Assembly: GCA_934725855.1 (NCBI GenBank)
Contig: CAKVCL010000019.1
Coordinates: forward strand, 1-64,000
Length of the DNA stretch: 64,000 nt
Direction of reading: 5' to 3'
Origin: an uncultured Cellulosilyticum sp.
GTDB taxonomy: Bacteria; Bacillota; Clostridia; Lachnospirales; Cellulosilyticaceae
In this document: positions 30,130-38,837 of the stretch, piece by piece
Position numbering within the stretch: position 1 is the stretch's first letter
Layout: every line of letters starts with the position of its first letter
The notes under the pieces: model-generated
Seen by the model: the letters and a program-made list of their open reading frames with translations, nothing else
What the model was told of the DNA's origin: nothing
The model's database searches: none
Translations under genes and position numbers: made by a program

Positions 30130-31446
30130 CTAGAGATAATGCTGAATTTCCCAATCATGTACCGTACGATTATAAAGGTTCCATTCATTTTCTTTGGTAA
30201 CTATGTATGCGTTAAATATATGTTCACCAAGAACTGATTTTACAAAAGTGCTATTTTTCATTAAGTTTAAGGCATCATATAAGTTTGCTGGAAGGGTATC
30301 AACATTTAGTGAAGTAAGTTCTTCCTCTGATAACTTATAGGCGTTTTGAGTGAGTGGTTTGGCTAGTGGAAGATTTGAATGAATGCCATCTAATCCTGCT
30401 GCTAAAATAAGTGATAAAGCAAGATAAGGATTACATGCAGGATCAGGACTGCGAAGTTCAATTCTATTATGTCCACTAGTACTAGCTGGAACGCGGATTA
30501 ATGTAGAACGATTTTTATAGGACCAAGCAATATGTCTTGGGGCTTCAAAACCAGAGTTAATACGTTTATAAGAATTGATAAGTGGATTACAGATGGCAGA
30601 AATTTCTTTAATATGAGCTAATATACCTGCGATAAATTGTCTTGCGATAATAGGAAGCTCTGTATCGTGCTTAATGGAAAAGATATTTTCACCATTTTTA
30701 AAAAGAGACATATTAATGTGCATGCCACAGCCACTTGCATTAGCAAAAGGTTTTGGCATAAATGAAGCATGAAAACCATTACGGACAGAAATGCTTTTAA
30801 CGACCGTTTTAAACGAAAGAATATTATCAGCTGATTTTAAGACATCATCATATTTAAAGTCAATTTCGTGTTGACCACAAGCAGATTCATGATGAGAAGA
30901 TTCTACTTGAAAGCCCATTTGCTCTAAAGTAAGGCAAATCTCTCGACGTGTATTCTCACCTTGATCGACTGGAGCAACATCAAAATAAGTTGCTTTGTCA
31001 GCAGGTTTTAAGATAGGATGTCCTTCGGCATCTTGTTGGAAAAGAAAGAATTCACATTCTGGCCCAACATGGAAGATTAATCCCTCAGATTTAGCTTTTT
31101 CAAATACAGATTTTAAAATGTAGCGACAATCTCCTTCAAATTGAGAGCCATCTGATCTTTTGATATTACAAAATAGTCTAGCCACTTTGCCATGCTGAGG
31201 CCTCCAAGGAAGAATACATAATGTAGTAGGATCAGGATATAAGAATAGCTCTGAATCTTCTATGGCGTTAAAACCTAAAATAGAAGAAGCGTCAAAGGCA
31301 ATTCCTTCATCAAAAGCTTTACTAAGTTGAACGGGAGAAATTGAAATATTTTTTAAGTTACCAAGGATGTCACAGAATTGTAGTCTAATAAATTTAACAT
31401 CATTTTCTTCAACAAATCTTAATGCGCCAACTTTGTTATATGACAT
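30130..31446 (-). CDS. glnA: Glutamine synthetase type I
   Basis: 438 residues, the length of the GSI-alpha form without the adenylylation loop. Motifs: N-terminal KFIRLQFCDILGNLKNI, the acidic pair region VGPECEFFLF, SSHHESACGQHEIDFKYDD for metal binding, the ATP region FHASFMPKPFANASGCGMHINMS and RIELRSPDPACNPYLALSLIL. It makes glutamine from glutamate, ammonia and ATP. AGGAGG precedes the ATG. It heads an apparent glnA-ANTAR-dapF-dapL operon. Two further synthetases of type III are encoded 12 kb away. Confidence 0.95.
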   Translation of the reverse strand: MSYNKVGALRFVEENDVKFIRLQFCDILGNLKNISISPVQLSKAFDEGIAFDASSILGFNAIEDSELFLYPDPTTLCILPWRPQHGKVARLFCNIKRSDGSQFEGDCRYILKSVFEKAKSEGLIFHVGPECEFFLFQQDAEGHPILKPADKATYFDVAPVDQGENTRREICLTLEQMGFQVESSHHESACGQHEIDFKYDDVLKSADNILSFKTVVKSISVRNGFHASFMPKPFANASGCGMHINMSLFKNGENIFSIKHDTELPIIARQFIAGILAHIKEISAICNPLINSYKRINSGFEAPRHIAWSYKNRSTLIRVPASTSGHNRIELRSPDPACNPYLALSLILAAGLDGIHSNLPLAKPLTQNAYKLSEEELTSLNVDTLPANLYDALNLMKNSTFVKSVLGEHIFNAYIVTKENEWNLYNRTVHDWEIQHYL

Positions 31447-31483
31447 ATAGAAACCTCCTATATAAAATTGATTAACAAATAAA

Positions 31484-31514
31484 CATAAGAATTACATATT
31501 ATTGTAATTATATG
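31484..31514. repeat. Inverted repeat in the glnA leader
   Basis: AATTACA (31490-31496) and TGTAATT (31503-31509) flank a six-base loop, and ACATA/TATGT (31484-31488 and 31510-31514 with one offset base) extend the stem. It lies 38 bases upstream of glnA. No U-tract follows, so it is an operator or an RNA stem-loop rather than a terminator. Confidence 0.5.
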
Positions 31515-31866
31515 TCAAAAATAATAAAAGAGAAAGTATTTAAAATATGATAATCATAAAAATATATAGTAAACATAATTGTAAATAGATTGATTATCTT
31601 ATAAATAGTATAAGATAGTTTACTTGGGATAATTAAAAAATGTTTGATTTGAAAATATAGGAGTAGAGGCTACTTTAAAGAATTTAGATAAGCAGTCTAA
31701 AATAAATAAGGAGTAATTTGGTATAAATATTCATTAGTTGCAAGAAAAGAGTAATTGCAACACAAAACTATATAAAATATAGAACTATAATAATACAGAT
31801 TCTATATAAAAGACAATAGGAAAAACAAAAAAACTCATTAATAAATATGTAATTTTGTGAAATAAC

Positions 31867-31895
31867 TTGACATTTTATTGAATGCATTATATATA
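31867..31895 (+). promoter_or_regulatory. gltBD promoter
   Basis: TTGACA (31867-31872), 17-base spacer, TATATA (31890-31895), a near-consensus promoter. Start at about 31902 gives a leader of about 167 bases. The rest of the 622-base divergent region (31515-31860) is AT-rich and shows no gene. Confidence 0.75.
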
Positions 31896-31958
31896 TATAA
31901 AAATACAATTGTTATCGAAAATAAAAAGTATCAGTGTTATGTTCCAATATAGGATAGT

Positions 31959-32028
31959 AAAAACCAAGATGTGCATTTAAAAGTATTTTTATTCTACCAC
32001 TAAAGATATAAATGTATTTTGGTTTTTT
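31959..32028 (+). terminator. Leader terminator (attenuator) upstream of gltB
   Basis: AAAAACCAA (31959-31967) pairs with TTGGTTTTT (32019-32027), extended inward by further pairs including CATTT/AAATG. The 3' arm ends in six T (32023-32028). It lies inside the 5' leader of gltB, 40 bases before the start codon, so transcription must read through it to express gltBD. A likely target of antitermination. Confidence 0.65.
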
Positions 32029-32068
32029 AGTTATATAAATTAATTAATCTTATAGGGGGATATATCAT

Positions 32069-35000
32069 ATGGATAACTTCAAAAATCAAAACCCATATGT
32101 GCAGCAGGGGCTCTATGATCCACGTTTTGAACATGATAACTGTGGAATTGGAGCAGTTGTAAATATTAAGGGTATCAAATCAAGAGAAGTTGTTGAAAAT
32201 GCTCTTAGAATCGTTGAAAATTTGGAGCATAGAGCAGGTAAGGATGCAGAAGGAAAGACCGGAGATGGAGTAGGAATCCTACTTCAAATTTCTCATAACT
32301 TCTTTAGTAAAGAAGCCGAGAAATTAAATATTGCTATTGGAGAAGAAAGAGATTACGGAATTGGTATGTTTTTCTTTCCTCAAAATGAGCTTAAGAGAAA
32401 TCAAGAAAAAAAATTATTTGAAGTGATCGTGCAAAAAGAAGGAATGGAATTTTTAGGATGGAGACAGGTACCTGTTAATCCTGAAGTTCTTGGACAAAAG
32501 GCATTTGATAGTATGCCATGTGTTATGCAGGGTTTTGTAAAAAGACCTAAGGATTGTGAAAAAGGGTTAGCGTTTGACCGTAAGTTATATATTGCTAGAA
32601 GAGTATTTGAGCAGAGCAATGAAAGTACATATGTTGTTTCGTTATCAAGTCGTACAATCGTGTATAAAGGGATGTTCTTAGTAGGACAATTACGTTCATT
32701 TTTTAGTGACCTTCAAAGTCCTGAATATACATCAGCTATTGCAACGGTACATTCACGTTTTAGTACAAACACAAACCCAAGTTGGCAAAAAGCACATCCA
32801 AATCGTTTTATTGTACATAATGGCGAAATTAACACCATTACAGGTAACGTAGATAAAATGATAGCTCGTGAAGAAAATATTAAATGTGAAGCATTAAAAG
32901 ATGACATGCATAAGATATTGCCAATCATTAATACAGAAGGTTCTGACTCTGCAAGATTGGATAATACATTGGAGTTTTTAGTGATGTCTGGTATGGAACT
33001 GCCCCTTGCAGTCATGATTCTTATTCCTGAACCTTGGAATAACAACAAAGCAATGTCACAAGAGAAAAAAGATTTTTATCAATATTATGCAACGATGATG
33101 GAACCATGGGACGGACCAGCCTCTATTCTTTTCTCAGATGGAGATTTAATGGGTGCCATTCTAGATAGAAACGGACTTAGACCTTCACGTTATTATATTA
33201 CAGACGATGATCATTTAATTTTATCTTCAGAAGTTGGAGCCATTGATATTCCAACAGAGAAAGTGATAAAGAAAGAAAGACTTAGACCAGGCAAGATGCT
33301 ATTAGTTGATACGGTTAAGGGTAAACTGATTGATGATGAAGACCTTAAAAATGAATATGCTAGCCGTCAACCTTATGGTGAGTGGTTAGATAAGTATCTT
33401 GTAGAGCTTAGTCATTTACACATTCCTAATAAAAACGTAGAGCAATATAGTGAAGAAGAATTAAAACGTTTACAAAAGGCATTTGGCTATTCTTATGAAG
33501 ATATTAAAACGAGTATTCTGCCTATGGCTAAAAATGGAGCAGAACCAGTAGCAGCAATGGGAGCAGATAGTGCACTTCCACCACTCTCTAATACAAATCC
33601 ACCGTTATTTAACTACTTTAAGCAATTATTTGCCCAAGTAACAAATCCACCATTTGATGCGATTCGTGAAGAGATTGTTACATCAACAAGTGTTTATATT
33701 GGTGAAGACGGAAATATCCTTGAGGAAAAAGGGGAAAACTGTTGCGTTCTAAAAGTAAATAATCCTATTTTAACAAGCACGGATATGCTAAAAATTAAAA
33801 ACATGAATAAACCTGGGTTTAAGGTAGAGGTTATTCCAATTACTTATTACAAAAATACATCTTTAGATAAAGCTATTGATCATTTATTTGTTATGGCAGA
33901 TAAAGCTTATAAGGATGGCGCAAATATCTTGATTCTTTCAGATAGAGGGGTTGATGAATATCATGTAGCTATTCCATCATTACTTGCTGTTTCTGCAATG
34001 CAGCAGCATTTAGTTTCTACAAAGAAAAGAACATCTGTAGCTATGATTCTAGAAAGTGCTGAACCAAGAGAAGTTCATCATTTTGCAACTTTATTAGGCT
34101 ATGGTGCATGTGCGGTTAACCCATATCTTGCTCAAGAAACCATCAGACATTTAATTGATAACAAAGTATTAGATAAAGATTTCTATGCTGCAGAATATGA
34201 TTATAATAAATCTATTCTTAAAGGGATTGTAAAAATTGCCTCTAAAATGGGTATCTCTACAATTCAATCTTATCAAGGCTCAAAAATCTTTGAAGCAATG
34301 GGCATTAGCCAAGAAGTCATTGATAAATATTTTACAGGTACAGTAAGTAGAGTAGGTGGCATTACTTTAGAGGATATTAATAAGCGTGTACAAATGTTAC
34401 ACTCAAATGCTTTTGACCCATTAGGATTAGATGTAGATCCTGAAGTAGAAAGTATTGGTAGCCACAAATTAAGAAGTGGAAAAGAAGAACATCTATATGA
34501 TCCAGAAACGATTCATTTACTTCAATATGCTACAAGAACAGGTAGCTATGAAACGTTTAAAGAATTTTCAGCAGCCATCCATAGAGAAAATAGAAATCTT
34601 AATTTAAGAAGTATCTTAGATTTTAAATTCCCAGAAGATGGTGGTATTCCAATTGAACAAGTTGAAAGTGTAGATTCTATCGTTAAACGTTTTAAAACAG
34701 GGGCTATGTCATATGGTTCTATTTCAAAAGAAGCACATGAAACAATGGCAATTGCCATGAATAGAATAGGCGGTAAATCTAATAGTGGTGAAGGTGGAGA
34801 AGATCCTGAAAGACTTAGAGATAAGGAAAGATGTTCTGCTATAAAACAAGTAGCATCAGGCCGTTTTGGAGTAACCTCAGAGTACTTAGTTAGTGCAAAA
34901 GAAATCCAAATCAAGATGGCACAAGGGGCAAAACCAGGTGAAGGTGGACAACTTCCAGCTGCTAAGGTTTATCCTTGGGTTGCAAAAACAAGGCATTCAA

Positions 35001-36616
35001 CGCCTGGTGTGGCACTTATTTCACCACCACCACACCACGATATTTATTCAATTGAAGATTTAGCTCAACTGATTTATGACCTTAAAAATGCCAATAAAGA
35101 TGCGCGTATTTCAGTAAAACTTGTATCTGAAGCAGGTGTCGGTACAGTAGCAGCAGGTGTGGCTAAAGCAGGTGCTGGAGTTATCTTAATTTCTGGATTT
35201 GATGGTGGAACAGGAGCAGCACCAAGAAATTCTATTTATAATGCAGGGCTTCCATGGGAATTAGGGCTTGCTGAAACCCATCAAAACTTAATACAAAATG
35301 GACTTCGTTCAAAAGTTGTGATTGAAGCAGATGGAAAACTTCTAACAGGACGTGATGTAGCAGTGGCTGCACTTCTTGGAGCTGAAGAATTTGGATTTGC
35401 CACAGCACCACTTATTACAATGGGATGTGTCATGATGAGAGTATGTAACTTAGACACATGTCCAGTAGGTATTGCAACACAAAATCCAGAACTTAGAAAG
35501 AGATTCTCAGGTAAACCAGAGTACGTTATTAACTTTATGCACTTTGTAGCACAGGAACTCCGTGAGTATATGGCTAAACTAGGTATACGCACAGTAGACG
35601 AATTAGTTGGCCGTTCAGATTTACTTGAGGTAAAAGCATACGATGAGAGTGTTAAAGCAAGTAAAATGGATTTAAGTAACATTATTAATAATCCATTTGC
35701 AGGAAAAGACGTTCCAAGAACATTTAATCCAAAGGATGTTTATGATTTCCAATTAGAAAATACAATAGATGAAAAGATTATTATGGCAAAATTACAAGGG
35801 GCACTTCGTCATAAACAACCAAAGAAAATTGAAATTGATGTAAAGAATGTAGACCGTACAGTGGGTACAATCTTTGGTTCAGAGATTACAAGACTTTATG
35901 GTAATTCCTTAAAAGAAGATACATATGTTATTAAATGTAATGGTAGTGGTGGACAAAGTTTTGGTGCGTTTATTCCACAAGGGTTAACACTAGAACTTGT
36001 TGGCGATAGTAATGACTATTTTGGTAAAGGTTTATCAGGTGGTAAGCTCATTGTGTATCCTCCTAAATGCGCTAAGTATAAACAAGATGAAAACATTATT
36101 ATCGGAAATGTTGCGATGTATGGTGCAACAAGTGGTAAAGCCTTTATTAATGGTGTAGCAGGTGAACGTTTCTGCGTTAGAAACTCAGGTGCCTATGCAG
36201 TAGTAGAAGGGGTAGGCGATCATGGCTGCGAGTATATGACAGGTGGTAGAGTTGTCGTATTAGGAAAAACAGGCAAAAACTTTGCTGCTGGTATGAGTGG
36301 CGGCATTGCATATGTTCTTGATGAAGACAGTGACTTATACAAGAAATTAAATAAAGAACTTGTTTCAATCAATGAAGTAGAAGAGAAATATGATATTCTT
36401 GAACTCAAACAAATGATTGAAGAACATGTGGCTGCAACAGACTCAGCAAAAGGTAAAGAGGTACTTGAACATTTTGAAGAGTACTTACCTAAGTTTAAGA
36501 AAATCCTTCCATATGACTATGCAAGAATGAGACAAACCATTTTAAGTATGGAAGAAAAAGGTATGAGTAGTGAGCAAGCAGAGATTGAAGCATTTTTTGC
36601 TAATACAAGGAAATAG
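32069..36616 (+). CDS. gltB: Glutamate synthase, large subunit
   Basis: 1515 residues, full length. A 24-residue propeptide precedes catalytic Cys25 (HDNCGIGAV) of the N-terminal glutamine amidotransferase. The central and FMN-binding synthase domains follow, with GAMSYGSISKEAHE and GFDGGTGAAPRNS. The 3Fe-4S cysteines lie in CVMMRVCNLDTCPVG (about 1120-1134). The C-terminal GXGXG beta-helix domain has GNVAMYGATSGKAFINGVAGERF. It makes two glutamates from glutamine and 2-oxoglutarate. AGGGGG precedes the ATG. Divergent from glnA. Confidence 0.97.
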   Translation: MDNFKNQNPYVQQGLYDPRFEHDNCGIGAVVNIKGIKSREVVENALRIVENLEHRAGKDAEGKTGDGVGILLQISHNFFSKEAEKLNIAIGEERDYGIGMFFFPQNELKRNQEKKLFEVIVQKEGMEFLGWRQVPVNPEVLGQKAFDSMPCVMQGFVKRPKDCEKGLAFDRKLYIARRVFEQSNESTYVVSLSSRTIVYKGMFLVGQLRSFFSDLQSPEYTSAIATVHSRFSTNTNPSWQKAHPNRFIVHNGEINTITGNVDKMIAREENIKCEALKDDMHKILPIINTEGSDSARLDNTLEFLVMSGMELPLAVMILIPEPWNNNKAMSQEKKDFYQYYATMMEPWDGPASILFSDGDLMGAILDRNGLRPSRYYITDDDHLILSSEVGAIDIPTEKVIKKERLRPGKMLLVDTVKGKLIDDEDLKNEYASRQPYGEWLDKYLVELSHLHIPNKNVEQYSEEELKRLQKAFGYSYEDIKTSILPMAKNGAEPVAAMGADSALPPLSNTNPPLFNYFKQLFAQVTNPPFDAIREEIVTSTSVYIGEDGNILEEKGENCCVLKVNNPILTSTDMLKIKNMNKPGFKVEVIPITYYKNTSLDKAIDHLFVMADKAYKDGANILILSDRGVDEYHVAIPSLLAVSAMQQHLVSTKKRTSVAMILESAEPREVHHFATLLGYGACAVNPYLAQETIRHLIDNKVLDKDFYAAEYDYNKSILKGIVKIASKMGISTIQSYQGSKIFEAMGISQEVIDKYFTGTVSRVGGITLEDINKRVQMLHSNAFDPLGLDVDPEVESIGSHKLRSGKEEHLYDPETIHLLQYATRTGSYETFKEFSAAIHRENRNLNLRSILDFKFPEDGGIPIEQVESVDSIVKRFKTGAMSYGSISKEAHETMAIAMNRIGGKSNSGEGGEDPERLRDKERCSAIKQVASGRFGVTSEYLVSAKEIQIKMAQGAKPGEGGQLPAAKVYPWVAKTRHSTPGVALISPPPHHDIYSIEDLAQLIYDLKNANKDARISVKLVSEAGVGTVAAGVAKAGAGVILISGFDGGTGAAPRNSIYNAGLPWELGLAETHQNLIQNGLRSKVVIEADGKLLTGRDVAVAALLGAEEFGFATAPLITMGCVMMRVCNLDTCPVGIATQNPELRKRFSGKPEYVINFMHFVAQELREYMAKLGIRTVDELVGRSDLLEVKAYDESVKASKMDLSNIINNPFAGKDVPRTFNPKDVYDFQLENTIDEKIIMAKLQGALRHKQPKKIEIDVKNVDRTVGTIFGSEITRLYGNSLKEDTYVIKCNGSGGQSFGAFIPQGLTLELVGDSNDYFGKGLSGGKLIVYPPKCAKYKQDENIIIGNVAMYGATSGKAFINGVAGERFCVRNSGAYAVVEGVGDHGCEYMTGGRVVVLGKTGKNFAAGMSGGIAYVLDEDSDLYKKLNKELVSINEVEEKYDILELKQMIEEHVAATDSAKGKEVLEHFEEYLPKFKKILPYDYARMRQTILSMEEKGMSSEQAEIEAFFANTRK

Positions 36617-36628
36617 GAGGAGCCACAT

Positions 36629-38116
36629 ATGGGAAAGCCAACAGGATTTATGGAATATGACAGAGCGACCAGCAAATGCGAGGCGCCTGCTGAAAGAATA
36701 AAAAATTTTAATGAGTTTCATGTACCTTTATCAAGAGAAGCACAGCAGAAACAAGCTGCAAGATGTATGGAATGTGGTGTACCATTTTGCCAATCTGGTA
36801 AACCAATTAAAGGAATGGTCGTAGGATGTCCACTTAACAATTTAGTTCCTGAATGGAATGATTTAGTATTTAATGGACAATGGGAAGAAGCAGCAAGAAG
36901 ATTATTAAGTACGAATAACTTCCCAGAATTTACTTCTAGAGTATGTCCTGCTCTTTGTGAAAAAGCATGTACCTGTGGTTTAAATGGAGATGCAGTAACC
37001 GTAAGAGAAAATGAAAATGCCATTATAGAAAATGCTTATGAAAAAGGCTTGATTAAACCACATAAGCCATCTGTAAGAACAGGTAAAAATATTGCGATTG
37101 TAGGCTCTGGTCCAGCAGGACTTGCAGCAGCTATGCAGCTTAATAAAAGAGGCCATTTAGTGACTGTTTTTGAACGTGAAGATCGAATTGGTGGATTACT
37201 GATGTATGGTATTCCAAATATGAAGATTGAAAAATCAATCATTGATAGACGTATTGATATTATGTCACAAGAAGGCATTAGATTTATTACGAATACAGAT
37301 ATAGGAAAGAAACAAAGAGCAAGTAAATTACTTAAAGATTTTGATGCTGTTGTATTAGCTTGTGGTGCTTCTAATCCACGAGATATAAGTGCCCCAGGAA
37401 GAGATGCAAAAGGAATTTATTTTGCAGTAAACTTCTTAAAATCAACTACTAAGAGTTTGTTAAATTCAAATCTTCAAGATGGTAACTATATTAATGCAAA
37501 GGACAAAAATGTGATCGTTATTGGTGGTGGAGATACAGGTAATGACTGTGTAGGAACTGCTATTAGACATGGTTGTAAGTCTATTGTTCAAATTGAAATG
37601 ATGCCTAAAGCTCCAGATCAAAGAGCTCAAACTAATCCTTGGCCACAGTGGCCATTAGTTTGTAAAACAGACTATGGTCAAGAAGAAGCGATTGAAGTTT
37701 TTGGACATGATCCAAGAATTTATGAAACAACGGTTAAAGAGTTTATAAAGAATGAAGCTGGTGAATTAATCGCTGTAAAAGTAGTCAAAGTAAAATTTGT
37801 AAATGATCCTGAAACAGGCAGACGTCAAATGCAGGAAGTGGAAGGAACAGAGCAAATATTAGATGCAGATATGGTCCTTATTGCAGCAGGATTCTTAGGT
37901 CCCGAAAGCTATGTAACAGAAAGCTTTGGAGTAGAAACTAATGCTAGAACCAATGTGGCTACAGAAGAAGGAAAATATCAAACAAGTGTAGAAAAAGTGT
38001 TTACAGCAGGAGATATGCATAGAGGACAATCACTTGTAGTATGGGCAATACGTGAAGGTAGAGAAGCTGCCAAAGCAGTGGATGAATACTTAATGGGATA
38101 TACTAACCTAAGATAA
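36629..38116 (+). CDS. gltD: Glutamate synthase, small subunit
   Basis: 495 residues. N-terminal iron-sulfur cysteines 46, 49, 54 and 67 (CMECGVPFC..GCPL) and 106, 110, 114, 116 (CPALCEKACTC). FAD motif GSGPAG (159-164) and an NAD(P)H motif VIGGGDTGND. It passes electrons from NAD(P)H to GltB. AGGAGG precedes the ATG, 12 bases after gltB. A terminator follows. Confidence 0.97.
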   Translation: MGKPTGFMEYDRATSKCEAPAERIKNFNEFHVPLSREAQQKQAARCMECGVPFCQSGKPIKGMVVGCPLNNLVPEWNDLVFNGQWEEAARRLLSTNNFPEFTSRVCPALCEKACTCGLNGDAVTVRENENAIIENAYEKGLIKPHKPSVRTGKNIAIVGSGPAGLAAAMQLNKRGHLVTVFEREDRIGGLLMYGIPNMKIEKSIIDRRIDIMSQEGIRFITNTDIGKKQRASKLLKDFDAVVLACGASNPRDISAPGRDAKGIYFAVNFLKSTTKSLLNSNLQDGNYINAKDKNVIVIGGGDTGNDCVGTAIRHGCKSIVQIEMMPKAPDQRAQTNPWPQWPLVCKTDYGQEEAIEVFGHDPRIYETTVKEFIKNEAGELIAVKVVKVKFVNDPETGRRQMQEVEGTEQILDADMVLIAAGFLGPESYVTESFGVETNARTNVATEEGKYQTSVEKVFTAGDMHRGQSLVVWAIREGREAAKAVDEYLMGYTNLR

Positions 38117-38121
38117 ATAAC

Positions 38122-38163
38122 AGGGATTGAGTACACTCAAAATGGGAGGCTCAATCCTTTTTC
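38122..38163 (+). terminator. Intrinsic terminator after gltD
   Basis: GGATTGAG pairs with CTCAATCC around an 18-base loop, followed by TTTTT. Confidence 0.75.
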
Positions 38164-38276
38164 GATTGAAACCACTTAGATACGATTAAATATGCTCAAA
38201 AATTAGCGAAAATGACTAATTATATTAAAAAATTAGTGCGAATTAATTTAAAAGTTAACAAATATAAAAAACAGTA

Positions 38277-38305
38277 TTGAAAAATAGAAATAACAGCTAT
38301 ATAAT
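38277..38305 (+). promoter_or_regulatory. Strong promoter upstream of gatC (short-RNA/leader promoter)
   Basis: TTGAAA (38277-38282), exactly 17 bases, TATAAT (38300-38305): near-consensus. Predicted start at about 38312, only about 24 bases before a strong terminator hairpin. Confidence 0.78.
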
Positions 38306-38311
38306 TATTTA

Positions 38312-38387
38312 CAACAGAATAAACGGATAGCAAAGGCGCTAACTAAATAATGCATGCAGTAGCATGTATTTGGTTAGCGTCTTTTTT
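38312..38387 (+). ncRNA. Putative short RNA or attenuated leader upstream of gatC
   Basis: From the predicted start at 38312 to the U-tract end at 38387 is about 76 nucleotides. The RNA would consist of a 24-base single-stranded 5' end followed by a long hairpin. It resembles no riboswitch class I know and lacks a T-box sequence. Either a stand-alone small RNA or a premature-termination product of the gatCAB leader. Confidence 0.45.
38335..38387 (+). terminator. Strong hairpin terminator upstream of gatC
   Basis: GCGCTAAC..AAAT..GCATGC (38336-38357) pairs with GCATGT..ATTT..GTTAGCGT (38362-38380) around AGTA, then CTTTTTT. The stem is about 20 bp with one bulge. The remaining 146 bases to gatC show no second hairpin. 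Confidence 0.85.
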
Positions 38388-38533
38388 GCGTTTTATTTTG
38401 GGATTGTGCTAGAGGGTAGAATAGCACAGAACATAACACGATAACTTTTGAAAACAATTGTATGGAGTAAATAAGGTAAAAGAATTAAGGAAAATTTGGA
38501 GTAAGTCATAGAGAGTAGGGTAGGTGATAGTCA

Positions 38534-38818
38534 GTGTTAGATAAAGAGTTGATTACTTATTTAGCAAACCTCTCAAAAATTGAAATTGAGGATGCTGAAA
38601 GAGAAAAGCTAGTATCTGAGATGAGTGCAATAGTGGATCTGATGGATGCTATGAATGAAATATCTATTGAAGATGATATTAATCTCAATGGTGAAGGAGT
38701 AGCCTTTGAGAGCTTAAGAGAAGACAAAGTAGTAGAGTCTTATGATAGAGAATTGGTTCTTGGAAATGCTTCTCATAAGAAAGATGGGTTTTTCGTAGTA
38801 CCTAAGATTATGGAGTAG
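38534..38818 (+). CDS. gatC: Asp-tRNA(Asn)/Glu-tRNA(Gln) amidotransferase subunit C
   Basis: 94 residues with a GTG start preceded by AGGTGA at good spacing. N terminus LDKELITYLANLSKIEIEDAEREKL and C-terminal LREDKVVES are typical GatC. It wraps around GatA and stabilises the GatCAB complex. First gene of the gatCAB-aspRS unit, 20 bases before gatA. Confidence 0.94.
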   Translation: MLDKELITYLANLSKIEIEDAEREKLVSEMSAIVDLMDAMNEISIEDDINLNGEGVAFESLREDKVVESYDRELVLGNASHKKDGFFVVPKIME

Positions 38819-38837
38819 TTAGTGAGGAGGATTAGAT

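Noticed and set aside
38117..38533. T-box or known riboswitch upstream of gatC
   Set aside because: No GGGTGGNACC-type T-box and no aptamer core found, only a promoter and a hairpin terminator.
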